From Amoebophrya sp. A120 (lineage: Eukaryota > Sar > Dinophyceae > Syndiniales > Amoebophryaceae), in assembly GCA_905178155.1 (NCBI GenBank), contig CAJINV010000001.1, positions 7,741,123-7,805,122 on the forward strand: a stretch of DNA of 64,000 nucleotides, read 5' to 3'. The notes beneath the pieces were generated by a model that was not told where the DNA came from, did no database searches, and saw only the letters and a list, made by a program, of their open reading frames with translations. Positions 47,701 through 57,305 of the stretch are shown here, in pieces; within the stretch, counting starts at the first letter, position 1, and the number at the start of each line of letters is the position of its first letter. Position numbers and translations under genes: made by a program.

Positions 47701-49147
47701 GATTCTGGTCGACGTCGAGACGCTTGTTTGCATGCGGCAGATCCTCACCATCGGCGTCTATGATTAAGGACTGCGCCCCAGCAGCTAACTCAGCGTCTGG
47801 ATCATGCCCGTGGTTCTGCATAATTTCCACTGTTGATTGCAGGAGCCTTTCCAGCAGTATTTGTTTTGCGTCACGCGGCTCTTCATGCTTCGCTAGGGCA
47901 TCTACATCGGCGTCTGCGGTGTAAACCTTCAGACGAAGTGGCCGACGTGCCTCAATCAGCAGAGCATGCGGATACTTGATCACCGCTGGTGCGAACACTT
48001 TGTTTCGGAAAGGGGCTGTTAAGTCCGAAAGCCGTTCGCTCCCTAGCAGCTCCTGCACAAGCGTTCTGACAACATGGATTCCGTCCCTACTTGCGCCCTG
48101 GATTGCTAAAACAGCAACCAGCATCTGAGCTAGGGTCTCAGTGTCATGCTGCTCTTTTGTCCCCACGACGTCGCGGACCAGACCAAGTACCCGTGGGTCC
48201 TTCTGCAAAATTGTGCGGAAAGTGTCTCGAAATTCCATGAAAGACTCTTGCGCGGGGGGCGAATTATTACCGTCAGCCTGCTCCTGTTGTGACGCCGCCT
48301 GGTTGCTATCTTCCTGCTCCGCGTCTTCGCAAATCGCATCGTTCTCCGCCACTTCTAAACGCGCCGCTTCAACAGCAGACGGATGCACAAGCTCCAGCAC
48401 GTGCTCGTGTGCTTCGAAAAAGTGATGTGACACCGCCTGGTAGAGGAGGGAGACGCGGGCACGCACTTTTTTTTGCTCCATCGCCATTTCCAGATTCGAG
48501 TGAAAGCCGTCCAACGCCCTACCTCTCCTTTCCTCTGCAACTCGCTCCTCTTCCAGAAATTTCTCGGCCGCTTCTCTCTCCTGCACCGCAGCGACTGGGT
48601 CCGGGTTTTCGCAGGCTGCCGAAGGGTCGAAAGTTGGAGGAGACGAGTGCGCTGAAACAAGTTGGTCGCTTCGGCCGTTATTTCGTGGTACGGTCAGCAT
48701 GTTCTTTGTTGATCGACCGGGCAAAAGTAATTCAGATGGCGCTGGTGATACTGCTTCAGTCCCCCCGGGTGCTAACAGTTTCTGACTGCTAGTCGATGCC
48801 GACGAGCCTCCTTCTCTTATCCTCAAATCCCTCCCAGCAGCGGTAGCCGCAAAAGATGGAACTACTGGATTTTCTCGGAGCGATTCCTTCGCCTGTCTGC
48901 AGAATTGCAGCGACTGCCGCATTTTTTGCCTCAGCACGAACTTCTCCTGTCGTGTCAAGGTTCGCGGTAAGTCGAATGCCAGTTCTTCGTCCCTGCCACG
49001 CTCTGCCTGTTTTTTTGCGTCCCTCGTTGCTCGCCGCCAGGGTAAAACACCAGGCGGTGTTTTGCTCTTCGGTACCGATGCACCATGAGAGGCTGGCTTT
49101 CGTGCGGTGGCGGCTGCAGAGTGCTTTCTTAGTAGAGAACTCTTCAT
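44747..49147 (-). CDS. Large helical-repeat protein, possibly organellar RNA-binding (HPR/OPR-like)
   Basis: Single uninterrupted 1466-codon frame, ATG at 49147 (MKSSLLRKHSAAATARKPAS). The basic, Ser/Ala-rich start could be an organelle-targeting peptide. From about residue 500 the protein is almost all amphipathic helices. Segments such as LTVPQAVRLMDAFAFMGVHS and VRVTERVLSQMLPLV follow the 'sxqelxxllwAfaklg' pattern of heptatricopeptide/octotricopeptide and FASTK-type repeats. The C-terminal ~150 residues include LGFWFLPKDNVLV and FLPSRLRARFWKSRLRHLL, possibly a degenerate RAP-like cap. Alveolates use many such proteins for fragmented mitochondrial rRNA. This is inference from pattern; no clear motif proves it. 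It has no introns, unlike its neighbours. Confidence 0.75.
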   Translation of the reverse strand: MKSSLLRKHSAAATARKPASHGASVPKSKTPPGVLPWRRATRDAKKQAERGRDEELAFDLPRTLTRQEKFVLRQKMRQSLQFCRQAKESLRENPVVPSFAATAAGRDLRIREGGSSASTSSQKLLAPGGTEAVSPAPSELLLPGRSTKNMLTVPRNNGRSDQLVSAHSSPPTFDPSAACENPDPVAAVQEREAAEKFLEEERVAEERRGRALDGFHSNLEMAMEQKKVRARVSLLYQAVSHHFFEAHEHVLELVHPSAVEAARLEVAENDAICEDAEQEDSNQAASQQEQADGNNSPPAQESFMEFRDTFRTILQKDPRVLGLVRDVVGTKEQHDTETLAQMLVAVLAIQGASRDGIHVVRTLVQELLGSERLSDLTAPFRNKVFAPAVIKYPHALLIEARRPLRLKVYTADADVDALAKHEEPRDAKQILLERLLQSTVEIMQNHGHDPDAELAAGAQSLIIDADGEDLPHANKRLDVDQNPRAPPSLSCVLGLPRSVKEQERKNGRKTGVSGTISATDRIVEESLLDFWRVIIEAQKQIGIKFAALNPALVSSSRSSAMTPAVELDMEKYVAALEEVLPTMSTSALSTVFFYHAKCSVLDRKAFLECCTWLYHRIPLATETVRQELLLSFALYKRAFESTTAGAMSSSASTTVGVRIPMAARPYQQENNCVHESKIAKACLQRLGGKAGRMLRISSMNDLALPLLAWQDLSLPTLPKPVRVELLEKCGKTDLTQLEPPKYLALLQSFDQIYRLYDNTKTVRSPVLDENSKVANVFRNGFAALVERIPRVGQILDCMKILASHWTVSKRRKEMCLKPGFQEMIRRIEGNEESLSSSELKDSLFLLGNPRRRLVERNEFFETLVQLNLPKISTIFDKPKDVVEFACAARECLAVNTFPLVPLFVKEHYRLTVPQAVRLMDAFAFMGVHSVRVTERVLSQMLPLVDEAEDGTRSEDAVATVALLPSTTDHEKTSLERTTSTSELYLQEKSHVKLRIRAEQAGVLLRAMSALDLLAGNAGREDDTPENEKRRRFQALADFLVRKCTLGERDFVERTKEAQVLAEAVLDLPEKIQERSSEFLRAQVPAVEEGGEEDGPVEVGRPLLEESARRPQQHILSEVNHGDAVPAAEENNGRDAVAKMLETAEETFEQLDVKDVETSEAGQVCPLVQPNDLISPLSNAFEAMLATAKAQKTRTERIRGGGVVYDFAKILADLPVSDIFRMLQTGTTSAVRSPDLVSESESNPTGCIELGFWFLPKDNVLVDQTGGESSGATSSLYELEYCHSAAGVGIMFVSEGQFVERESGGLALFLPSRLRARFWKSRLRHLLLLRRDQVEEALARWEEQAVAERNGTAGRGFFARWSTDFAQVSLQREALTEMAEQDASTSTILDLGFDTSSCFTSDHRDLDRREPEGVVSSATGFHYSAQLSSRLVHEMTHELQQLGIRIINIDQACAVIDIDNVNQTLSA

Positions 49148-49772
49148 TTTCTGTATCGGATGGTAGTAAATGTCGGCATCATCTAATTTAAATTTATCAG
49201 TACATCAGCGAGTCATTCCCCCGTCGGCACAATGTGTAGGACAACATGTGCGATTTTTGTTTGAAAATAGCGCTCCGGCCGGGCCTCGCATCTTCTCAGC
49301 AACCAAGCAATGGAACCGCCAAAAAAATGCTTTCTTCTTTTTCCGCGAAACCGAATCACGAGAACTGGGATCAACGAACTTCGAATCACGAGAACAACCG
49401 GCTGGGAACGCACAAACAAATCACGTATGGACAAAACGACCTGAGTCTCATCAGAAGCTGTTCACGACACGTACCGAAGTTCCGCAAGACGCGAGGAATG
49501 TCTAACGTTTGACTTGGAAGGATCTGATCTCCAGCTTTGAAGACACAGCGATCTTCATCATCATCATCATTTCGTTTCGCAGTAGTGTGGATCGATCATG
49601 TGAACAGTGAGGAAAAGCGTTGGCACACGAGTTGAAATGGACTTTTCGCCTGTAACTCTGTGGATATAATTTTTGCTTTCAAAAGTAAAATTGCATCGAA
49701 ATCGCGTCGGTCATCGTCAGGCATTTTTCGATCATTCGTGTGAAGTTTCTGCAAACAGACCTCTCACATTTT
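49148..49772. other. Intergenic, no gene seen
   Basis: Contains a short CATCAT run near 49560. No supported gene. Confidence 0.55.
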
Positions 49773-51337
49773 AGCGCCCTTTGTCGCGTTGTCGCACTTT
49801 CCGCTGGTTTCTGGTGCGGACACCCAGACCCTTTCGCAGTCGTTTCCGTGGTGCTTCCAACTTCGGGTTCAGCTTGAGTTCGCGCTCCGGGAAGGCAACT
49901 GTGATGGAGTTGTTTGTGAGGCAATGAAGTGTGCGCACGAAATCTTGTTTATAGAAGGATCTTCTTCGTGCCAGCAACAGCGGGTGAAAGTGAAATTGCA
50001 AATCTATCAAAAATCCGGAAAAAATCAAGAATACCTTCTTCCACAGGCAGATCTTTGTCCTTCAGCTGCTTGACGATGGTCATGAGAGTTTGCCGCTTGT
50101 GCGCAATGAGTTCCTCGTCCGTGGCGATCGAAAAGAATTCCTCTGCGACCGGCTTTCGCATGTGCTCCGGTAATTTCGCAGAGAACACCTCTTTCACGAC
50201 GGTCTTCAAGAAAGAGTCCGAAAATGACGGATCCGCGAGAATCTGCATCCAGGGTTCCAGCAAATGCATCGTCGTCTCTTCCTCGTTGATAGGTGTTTGG
50301 GTTGATGCCTTTTCGGACTGTTCCTCAGCTCTATTTTCCTTGTTTTGTTCCCTCTTCTTCCTCTCCGCAGCGAACGTCTGAGTCAGTTCGTCCCAGAAGC
50401 AAGCGGCGACCTGCTGTGCGAAGCCCGGGTTGAAAGTGCTTTCGAGGCAAAGGGGGGCGAAGGAGAGCATGGAGGAGTTGCATTCTTCCACAAGGTCTTC
50501 GTCGAAGTTGTGGGAAGCGAGGACAGCGAACATCTCCGCAAGCTGGATGCGAACCTGTGGAAATGAAAAATGCGTTGCAGATAGGATAGGAGTCAGTAAT
50601 CGAGGTAAGAAAAAGGTAGAGAGTTTCGAGTTCGATTTGAGTTTGAAGTAAGTACTCAAAGAAAACTTTGAAAAAAAAAACACTCTTACCATCAGCAAAA
50701 ACTTGTTCATTCGCCAGGTATCCAGTTTTGGCCACTCGGTTTGAAAGACTTCGAAGAAGGACGCGAACCAGAGCGGGAGCTTTTCCGTCGCGATGCTCCT
50801 GGTCAGCTGCGCAATGTGCACGGACAGCGCCTGCTGCACCGGTTTCTTGTCGCTCATCCAAAGGCAGTAAAACAGCGCCCGCCAGAGCTTGACGAAGTCC
50901 AATTCCGTCAATTTCTCCCCCTTCTTCTTCAACCACTTTTGTAAACTTTTGAAGCCCTTGTCCCGCACGGATTTTTCGCAGTGAGACAGTTTCGTCGCGA
51001 ACGCGGTGTGGTTGGTGCTGGCTTCTTCTATTTCTTTTTCCGCCTCTGCGTCGTCTGCCTGCTGCTGTGCCAGATTTTCTTCGTCAGCATCTTCCTGGTC
51101 GTTTTCCTCTGAGTTTTCAAACACATCGGCTTCCCTTCTCTTCTCCCGGTTGACAATTTCGGGTAGTCGCTTTTGGATCAATTTATGGATCTTCTCCTTT
51201 TGCGGTCGGTTTTGTTTCGCCAAAACCCTTTTTCCACCCTTTCGGTTCGGCCCGGACTTTTTTCCACCAGTCCTCTTCTGGGCGGCCTTCTTCTGGGCCC
51301 GCTTGCTGTTCTGCTTCTTCTTCGCGTTCTTCGGCAT
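49773..51337 (-). CDS. RRP1: RRP1/Nop52 family ribosomal RNA processing protein
   Basis: Exons 51337-50690, 50554-50035 and ~49949-49773; the first two junctions are clear GT-AG. ATG at 51337 opens a Lys-rich nucleolar-type tail, MPKNAKKKQNSKRAQKKAAQ. After an acidic stretch comes the Nop52 core: LSHCEKSVRDKGFKSLQKWL, ELDFVKLWRALFYCLWMSDK, FEVFQTEWPKLDTWRMNKFL and LVEECNSSMLSFAPLCL. The last exon ends with a basic tail, APRKRLRKGLGVRTRNQRK. RRP1 is a nucleolar factor for 27S pre-rRNA processing and 60S subunit assembly. Length (~450 residues) is normal. The acceptor of the last exon is approximate. Confidence 0.9.
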
Positions 51338-52256
51338 TTTGAGGAAGTCTAGGAAGAAGAATAAGATGAAAGAAACAAAAATCTAAGTTTCTCTGATGGA
51401 CTTGAAAGAAAAGGCAGCTCCTTCAGTCGCTACACTTTCTCATCTATATTCCAATCCACATTGATGATCAGACTCGATTTACGAAAAATTATCTAGAAGG
51501 GTACGGTTACTTAAACCTCCTGAATGAGTAGAACTCACAAGAAAATCAGTTCGTTTGTAACACAAGCAGCTTCTAAGTAGGTTCGAGGCTTTCGTTACGT
51601 GATACAGATTCGGGATTGCCAGATCAGCGTGTCAATTTTGTCTGATCAACCATTTTGATCCTTTTGTGACCCTTTTTGTGGATCTTTTGGCCTTGTGGTA
51701 CTGGAACTGAAGTAGAAATCACATCCTTTGAGCCTAGGCGAATCTCAACTTTATCGCGGAAGGAAATTGATCTGTTACAACAATGCAGGTGTCGGATCAC
51801 AAACAAGAATTAGTGGACACTTGTCCGTTTTGTAAGATCAAGACCATCGCGATGTCTCGGCTCGATTCTATTACGCAGCATTGCTGGTAACACATGGGCC
51901 GGCTTGCATGAACGAGCCCAGGCACAGGCACTAAAGACAAAGAACAAGATACTTACTTGCTTTTTGGGAAAGTCACTATCCCATCGAGATCTATACAATC
52001 ACGTGCACAGGCAAAGAAATGTGAAAAGGGACGGTGGTAGAAAAGATTGAACAGAACCGGAGAAACTCGATCAGGGGCTCTTTCAAGAACCCGTAGCTCT
52101 AAGTGGCAGACCTATTCGAAAACCTTCCGACGTCCTCTTTTATGTTTTCCACTTCCACAGCGTCTGGGTACATTAGGAAATAATCGTCCCATTCTGAATC
52201 AGTATATCCCACAACATCCCCGCACCTCTCGTATTCTGGTCCTCGCTCTGGACGCC
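51338..52256. other. Intergenic, 0.9 kb, no gene seen
   Basis: Separates RRP1 from the ParB-like cluster. No supported gene. Confidence 0.55.
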
Positions 52257-53270
52257 CTATCTGTCGACGCTCGATTTTTTGACTTCCTGTCGCTCGGGCG
52301 ATTTCGTCCTTGACCTCTCTCTGCTGTGGGAGCTGTGTCCTGTTAAGCCCGTTGAACCAGCACCTGCGTCGCGCATAATCCGATCCGCTCCTGAAGTCTG
52401 CACGTCGATCTGTCTGCCCAAATTCAACAGTTCGACCTCCATGGGACGCAATTCTTCCAGTAACCAATCTTTGAGTCGCAATGTTTTTCCTGCATTAAAT
52501 TTACCCCTTGCAATTGCTGCTTTGGCTTTGTCATGTGCATCCTTTAACGATTTGCCCGAAGATTTGAGGTCGGCTAGAAGACTCGTGTCAGTTCCGGCCT
52601 TTGATGGAGCAGCCTGTGCTGATTCGTGTTCCTGATTCCCGCCCTGAGCCTTTTGCACCGTACTGGTAAACTTTTGAAAAACGCCCTGCAACGCAGAAAC
52701 GGAATCTCGCGCAGGGTTCAACGCTTTTTCCAAGCACTCTTGCTTCCGTCGCTCTAGTCCTGCTAGCTGGTGGTGAGTTGCCGTTTGCTGGAGTGCTTTC
52801 TTCGTCTGCTCCTGTGGTGCAGTGGTCTTGCTCAGTGGCCCTGCTCCGCTTGGTGCATGCGGTCCTGCTTTTTGTTCACCTTGGGGTTTGTCTTTCTGCG
52901 TGGTCTCGTCTTTCGTGTTCGAATGAGCGAAAGACGCGGGTATTCTGTGCTCCTGGTTTTTGCGCCGTAATAAAACTGACAACACTGGACGTGCATCTTG
53001 CGACGGCTGCTTCTCCTCAATGGACGGCGGAGGATCCGATTTGACTTTCTTTATCGCTTGCATATCGGGAAGGTCGAAAGCAACGCCCCGACTACGCTTC
53101 AAGGATTTTCCCTGAGAGGCCTGCGCCTGTTCCTCCTCGCTGCCCCTCTTTTCCTGTTTCTCGCCAAACCCGAACACTTCAGTGAAGTTGTAGCTGTGCT
53201 CGTCCACGCACAAGGTTACCTTGGTTGCGTTGATTTTCCATTTCGGGATACTTACGCGAGTCGTGTTCAT
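52257..53270 (-). CDS. Type B cluster protein: KVTL N-terminus and helical C-terminal domain
   Basis: Single exon, ATG at 53270 (MNTTRVSIPKWKINATKVTL), 337 residues. The N-terminal ~35 residues share the pattern IN-x-KVTL...F-x-EV-x-G-x-GEK with the gene at 55377-56780. The middle is Lys/Gln/Pro-rich and disordered. The C-terminal ~80 residues (LLADLKSSGKSLKDAHDKAK, then LRLKDWLLEELRPMEVELLN) align with the C-terminus of the A+B fusion at 60114-61991. The last residues are SR-like (RERSRTKSPERQEVKK). Family unknown to me; its position directly downstream of a type A gene (146 bp gap) suggests a functional pair. Confidence 0.75.
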   Translation of the reverse strand: MNTTRVSIPKWKINATKVTLCVDEHSYNFTEVFGFGEKQEKRGSEEEQAQASQGKSLKRSRGVAFDLPDMQAIKKVKSDPPPSIEEKQPSQDARPVLSVLLRRKNQEHRIPASFAHSNTKDETTQKDKPQGEQKAGPHAPSGAGPLSKTTAPQEQTKKALQQTATHHQLAGLERRKQECLEKALNPARDSVSALQGVFQKFTSTVQKAQGGNQEHESAQAAPSKAGTDTSLLADLKSSGKSLKDAHDKAKAAIARGKFNAGKTLRLKDWLLEELRPMEVELLNLGRQIDVQTSGADRIMRDAGAGSTGLTGHSSHSRERSRTKSPERQEVKKSSVDR

Positions 53271-53415
53271 TCCGTGGCCCTTACTCGGTGCATATTACTG
53301 CGGAAACACAATGTACAGACACACAAACCATAGAGGCGAGATCGAGAAAACGGAAAAATGCGTCACGGTCACAAATTAAAATTTAGTTTGTAACCGTGAC
53401 GTACATATATATTAA

Positions 53416-54789
53416 CTATACCCAGCCCCGAAAAGCGCGGACGGTAAAAATCGTGTGCTTCCGGAATGTGACAAAAATCCGCGTGATGAGGCCTGATTCG
53501 TGCGCAACTTTCTTCGCCGGTCCAATTTGCTCCACTACATCACCGCTGGATAAGAACGCCGTCACCCTAGAGCCTGTCTCGCACGATTCTTGCACCGAAG
53601 CGCCTGAGCTTCGCAGTAATTGCCATTTTCTCTGTCCAACGGCGCCGTCTCCAATTGATTGGGCTTCGCAAGCCTTCGACGCGGTTACATTCGATGCGCT
53701 GGATTTGGTGCCCGGCACAGTGGCCGCTTGAACTGTGGCAGGTGCGACTGCAGGAGGAGGTCGCTTCGATGCAGCGTCGAGCCAGTTCTTCTGCGCTGGA
53801 GGCAATGCAGCCGCCTCCTGCACTTTTGTATTTGTTGGCCTGGCGCAGGCGCCCCCCATTGCAATGGAGCGCAAAGCCTCTACGGCAGCCAGCTGAGCTG
53901 ATTCTCTGCCGGCGCGGCTGTGCAACCGCAAAGGGTCCTCGCTTGACACTGCTGCAGCGCCCGGAGTGGTCGCTTTCCCGACTTCAAGCCTTGGCCGAGT
54001 GTATCTCTCGAACAGAATAGCCCCGCAACGACATGCGTCCTCCTTTGTAAGAGCCACAATTTGCGCCGCAAGTTCACCTACACGTGAACCGCCCGTGTCG
54101 GTTTTCGCAGCCGGGGACGCACAGAAGAGGTCGCCGGGAAATGGTTCGTGCAGGCGCAGCGCTGCGAGGTTGTGCGTTTTAAGTAAGTCAGCCTTTGCTG
54201 TGTGGACAACACCGTAGTCATCAGGATGCAGCGGGACGGACCGCTCAACGATCCCCATGCCGAAGCGGTCCTCCAGCTCGCGCTTGTGATTTTTGGGCGC
54301 TAGTGTGATCCAGTTTCCCATGCATAGATTGGAAAACTTAAACGCAAACTCCTCTTGCACTCGTCGAGGGTTTACTAGCTCGTAAGCCTGCACACGTGTC
54401 GTTGGTTTCGCAACCATGTATGCGTAAGCGCGACGGTTAGAAAGCGCGTAAAATACAGAGTCTGTGTCTGCAGCAGGACTGAAACGCGCTGATGGGTGCC
54501 GAGCTACTTCCAGGATGTTGCCTTGCAAAATAGATTCAGGATCTTCATTTGGACGGCGTCGGAATTCAGCAATCAAATCGGTGACCGAGCCGTAACCATG
54601 CTGAAAGTCCTTACTGATGTTGTCCTGCGTAAACCGGAGCTGACTCGTGCTCAACTCGATTTTTTTCCAATCGTCTTTGTTGTCATTCCAATTGTACTTG
54701 TGGTCGTCAGAATTGGTTCCACCTCTGACATGAGAAAATCCTCTTTTGTAAGAGAAGCCCCTTGCGTGCGCAGAGTTTCGATCCGCCAT
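53416..54789 (-). CDS. Type A cluster protein: ParB/sulfiredoxin-like N-terminal domain, SH3-like C-terminus
   Basis: Single exon; in-frame ATG at 54789 (MADRNSAHARGFSYKRGFSH), ~457 residues. Domain 1 (about residues 45-135) reads IELSTSQLRFTQDNISKDFQ, VTDLIAEFRRRPNEDPESIL, then VFYALSNRRAYAYMVAKP. The order 'RFTQDxIsxxF ... LI ... Y.I(S/D)NRR.YA' is that of ParB/sulfiredoxin-fold domains. Domain 2 is VGELAAQIVALTKEDACRCG with AILFERYTRPRLE, conserved in all type A paralogs. The C-terminus (KWQLLRSSGASVQESCETGS ... VVEQIG ... RAFRGWV) resembles the W...GW SH3-like modules common in dinoflagellates. No signal peptide. Function unknown. Confidence 0.8.
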   Translation of the reverse strand: MADRNSAHARGFSYKRGFSHVRGGTNSDDHKYNWNDNKDDWKKIELSTSQLRFTQDNISKDFQHGYGSVTDLIAEFRRRPNEDPESILQGNILEVARHPSARFSPAADTDSVFYALSNRRAYAYMVAKPTTRVQAYELVNPRRVQEEFAFKFSNLCMGNWITLAPKNHKRELEDRFGMGIVERSVPLHPDDYGVVHTAKADLLKTHNLAALRLHEPFPGDLFCASPAAKTDTGGSRVGELAAQIVALTKEDACRCGAILFERYTRPRLEVGKATTPGAAAVSSEDPLRLHSRAGRESAQLAAVEALRSIAMGGACARPTNTKVQEAAALPPAQKNWLDAASKRPPPAVAPATVQAATVPGTKSSASNVTASKACEAQSIGDGAVGQRKWQLLRSSGASVQESCETGSRVTAFLSSGDVVEQIGPAKKVAHESGLITRIFVTFRKHTIFTVRAFRGWV

Positions 54790-55376
54790 GATGTGGCTTT
54801 TTCGTCGTGTCACACCTGGTTTCCAAGCTTCGAGCTCAAGATTAGATGGCTCACTCCGTTACAATCAAGAAACTACAAACTCTGTGTTGCACATAGGTGC
54901 TCTCAATTTCGCATCAACAGCTGATGGGTCTCGGGTAAATCTAAAAAACCTGAAGTCGGATATTAAGCTAAGCGTAGCGATAGATCGATAAAGCTTCCCT
55001 AGGAAGCGAGTGATTGCGATATTCGAAAATCTAGTAAAAAAGAACGCACTTTGACGCTCTAGCGAACATAGAACCAGCAGGAACAACTGCATGAAGCCTT
55101 TCCAGAAGTTCTGTTTTTTCAAACATAGTCGTCGGGCCCACTCGGCTCTGCTCACCAGATGCTACACGTAGGTAGCAGGCTGCATGATCTTTGATGCGAA
55201 GAGAGCTCGAACTGATCCTGTAACAAAGCTGTGTCGACGTCCACGCGGAATGATTGTTTGTATGTATAAAAACCACGCGAATCCGTTTCGCGCTTCGCCC
55301 CATGGAAACGTCCAGAAAAGAGCCAGCGAAAATTGCAAGAACATTCACAGACAGAGTTGCTTCATCTCTCATCAAA
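54790..55376. other. Intergenic within the ParB-like cluster
   Basis: No supported gene; contains the region upstream of the type A gene. Confidence 0.55.
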
Positions 55377-56780
55377 TCACATCTCACGCAGCTTCTTAAT
55401 CCCCTCATCAAGAGCCGAGATTATCTGAGACGTTCGCACCGCTTGCGCCTGGAACTCCTGGTCGAACGTCAAAAAATCTGCTTTGAGCTGCTCGAAGCTT
55501 TCCTCTGCCGTGTCCTTCCCGCATGTCAAAAACGCCACCGCGGTGCTCATTTCGCGATGAAGGTCGTGAAGACGGTCCGAAATGCCTTGAATATCTGCCA
55601 TAAGGGTCGAGGTGCGAGATATCCGCATCTGTGCGTCGTTTCGCGAAGCCGGCCCCTCGAGTCGGCGCGCTGCGCGCTCTGCCACATCAAGCAAATCGGT
55701 GAAGCCGCCACAGTTCTCGCGGTACTCGTCTACACAGCTGCGCGCATTGTCAAACTCGGCCTTGGTGGAGATACTTTCTGCTTCGGTGGTAAGCTGCTGT
55801 TCTGCCGGGAGACTTTTCGCAGCAGCATGGTCTTCGCCCAACGGCGTGATGTCCTCTGATGGTGTCGCGTTGGAAGTAGCCGAAGGGAAGGCTCGCGGCG
55901 TTTCCAAATCTTCAATCGATGCGGCTGCAGGGCGACCGGGCCGGTATTCGCCACCTCCCACGCACTGCCCAAACTTGATTCCATCCGATTCGGGCGATGA
56001 CGACCGCGCCCGACTTTTATTGATGGCTCTCGCTTTTTTCTCTTTTTTCCGATTCCGGTGCCTGCGTTTTTCCTTTTTCTTCTTTTTCGCTCGCGGTGTT
56101 CGACGTCGCTGTGGCGAACTCGATGATGATGAGACTCTTGAACGACTGTAGTGACGTCGTATTACAATGAAAAATGCACCCATCCCGATTAGCAGAAGCT
56201 TCTCATGAGAATTTTCCGATTCCAAGTGAAAGCTTTATGTCTTGCATGAAAGGACTATATGAGTCTTTCTGGCGCAAAAGGTATCTTTTGCATGACAGAC
56301 CCGCCTGCTGTTGGGCTTCTTTGCAACACATATTTGAGCTATTCAGCATGGAAATCTGTGATGTTGCTGATACATATTTATATGCAAGACGGGGAGCGTT
56401 TCTATTGGAAAGGTTTGCAATACGAATCCTGCCAAGTCCTGGGGCGGGAGCATTTTTCACTGTAATACGTCGCTGTCTACTTGCGTTGCTCCTGCGCCGC
56501 CGTTTTTCTCCTCTTCGCCCCGATCGTGACTCGACACCCCGAACACGGCGCCCGTAATAATCTTCGTCCGAAGAGATCGGGACGCTCGCACGAACGCGCG
56601 AGAGACTTCTGCTGGAGCTCGAGGGCGCGCTGTTTCGTCGTGCAGGCTTCCTTGCTTGCGCGGAGCGTCTCCTTCGTCTGCTCGTGCTTCTACCTCGTGT
56701 CGGACTCTCCGCCCCTTTCTCTCCACCGGGTACTTCAACAAAGTACTTCGGGCCGCCGGCATTTTCGGCAGACAGTGTCA
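55377..56780 (-). CDS. Type B cluster protein with RS-rich middle, split by an introner
   Basis: Exons ~56780-56468 and 56158-55377. Exact removal of the introner at 56159-56467 joins ASRQRR to HYSRSRVSSSSSSPQ in frame. The N-terminus (INIKVTLSAENAGGPKYFVE, then VPGGEKG) parallels the type B gene at 52257. The middle is strongly Arg/Ser-rich, as in splicing-associated or RNA-binding proteins. The C-terminus (TLMADIQGISDRLHDLHREM, ending ALDEGIKKLREM) fits the type B helical domain. No ATG begins the first exon in frame; 'CCAAG' before HFINIKVTL may be a splice acceptor, with a 5' exon upstream in 56800-57300. Confidence 0.65.
56159..56467. mobile_element. Introner, TATTACARTGAAAAATGC-TIR family (309 bp)
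   Basis: Ends TATTACAATGAAAAATGCAC and, inverted, TATTACAGTGAAAAATGCTC, each followed by a C-rich run. Duplication CGTCG at 56154-56158 and 56468-56472. Exact removal keeps frame; the only nearby GT-AG pair does not. Confidence 0.94.
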
Positions 56781-56799
56781 CCTTGATATTTATAAAGTG

Positions 56800-57305
56800 C
56801 TTGGAGTGCCAAGATGATTATAGTGCATTTGTCAACAAGAGTCGAGCCTCTGCGCAAGAAGAACTATCGCGCACACAGCGCGCAAGGCCTCAAAACCGGA
56901 ACTGGTTTCATGCACTGCATACGGTACCTGGAGGCACTATTGCTTCTTGCTGCGTAACTGACAAGCACCTCTGAGCTATGTATTGACCACAAAGAAAACG
57001 GGGCATGATAAGCAAGTATGGGAACTATACCCAGCCTAGCGTGTGCGGCAGAAGAGGTTCGCCCCGCTTCCCGCTCTTTCCCTCCGACAATGGGCCTGGC
57101 TCCATTTCTTTGCTTGCCTGCCGTATGTCTCGGACCAAGTGCAGACACCTGTAAAAAATTAGAAGCATCCACTGTCGCTTGCTAGTGAGCCCCATCATTA
57201 TAAAATGCTCTTGCATGAATAAACAGACTGTGTACGTTTCTGCATGCGAGTGCTACACTGGCTAGAACAACAGAAAGACAAACAACAGCGCCCCATAAAG
57301 AGTGT
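56800..57305. other. Intergenic within the ParB-like cluster; may hold a 5' exon of the type B gene
   Basis: No frame that I can support as a gene of its own. Confidence 0.5.
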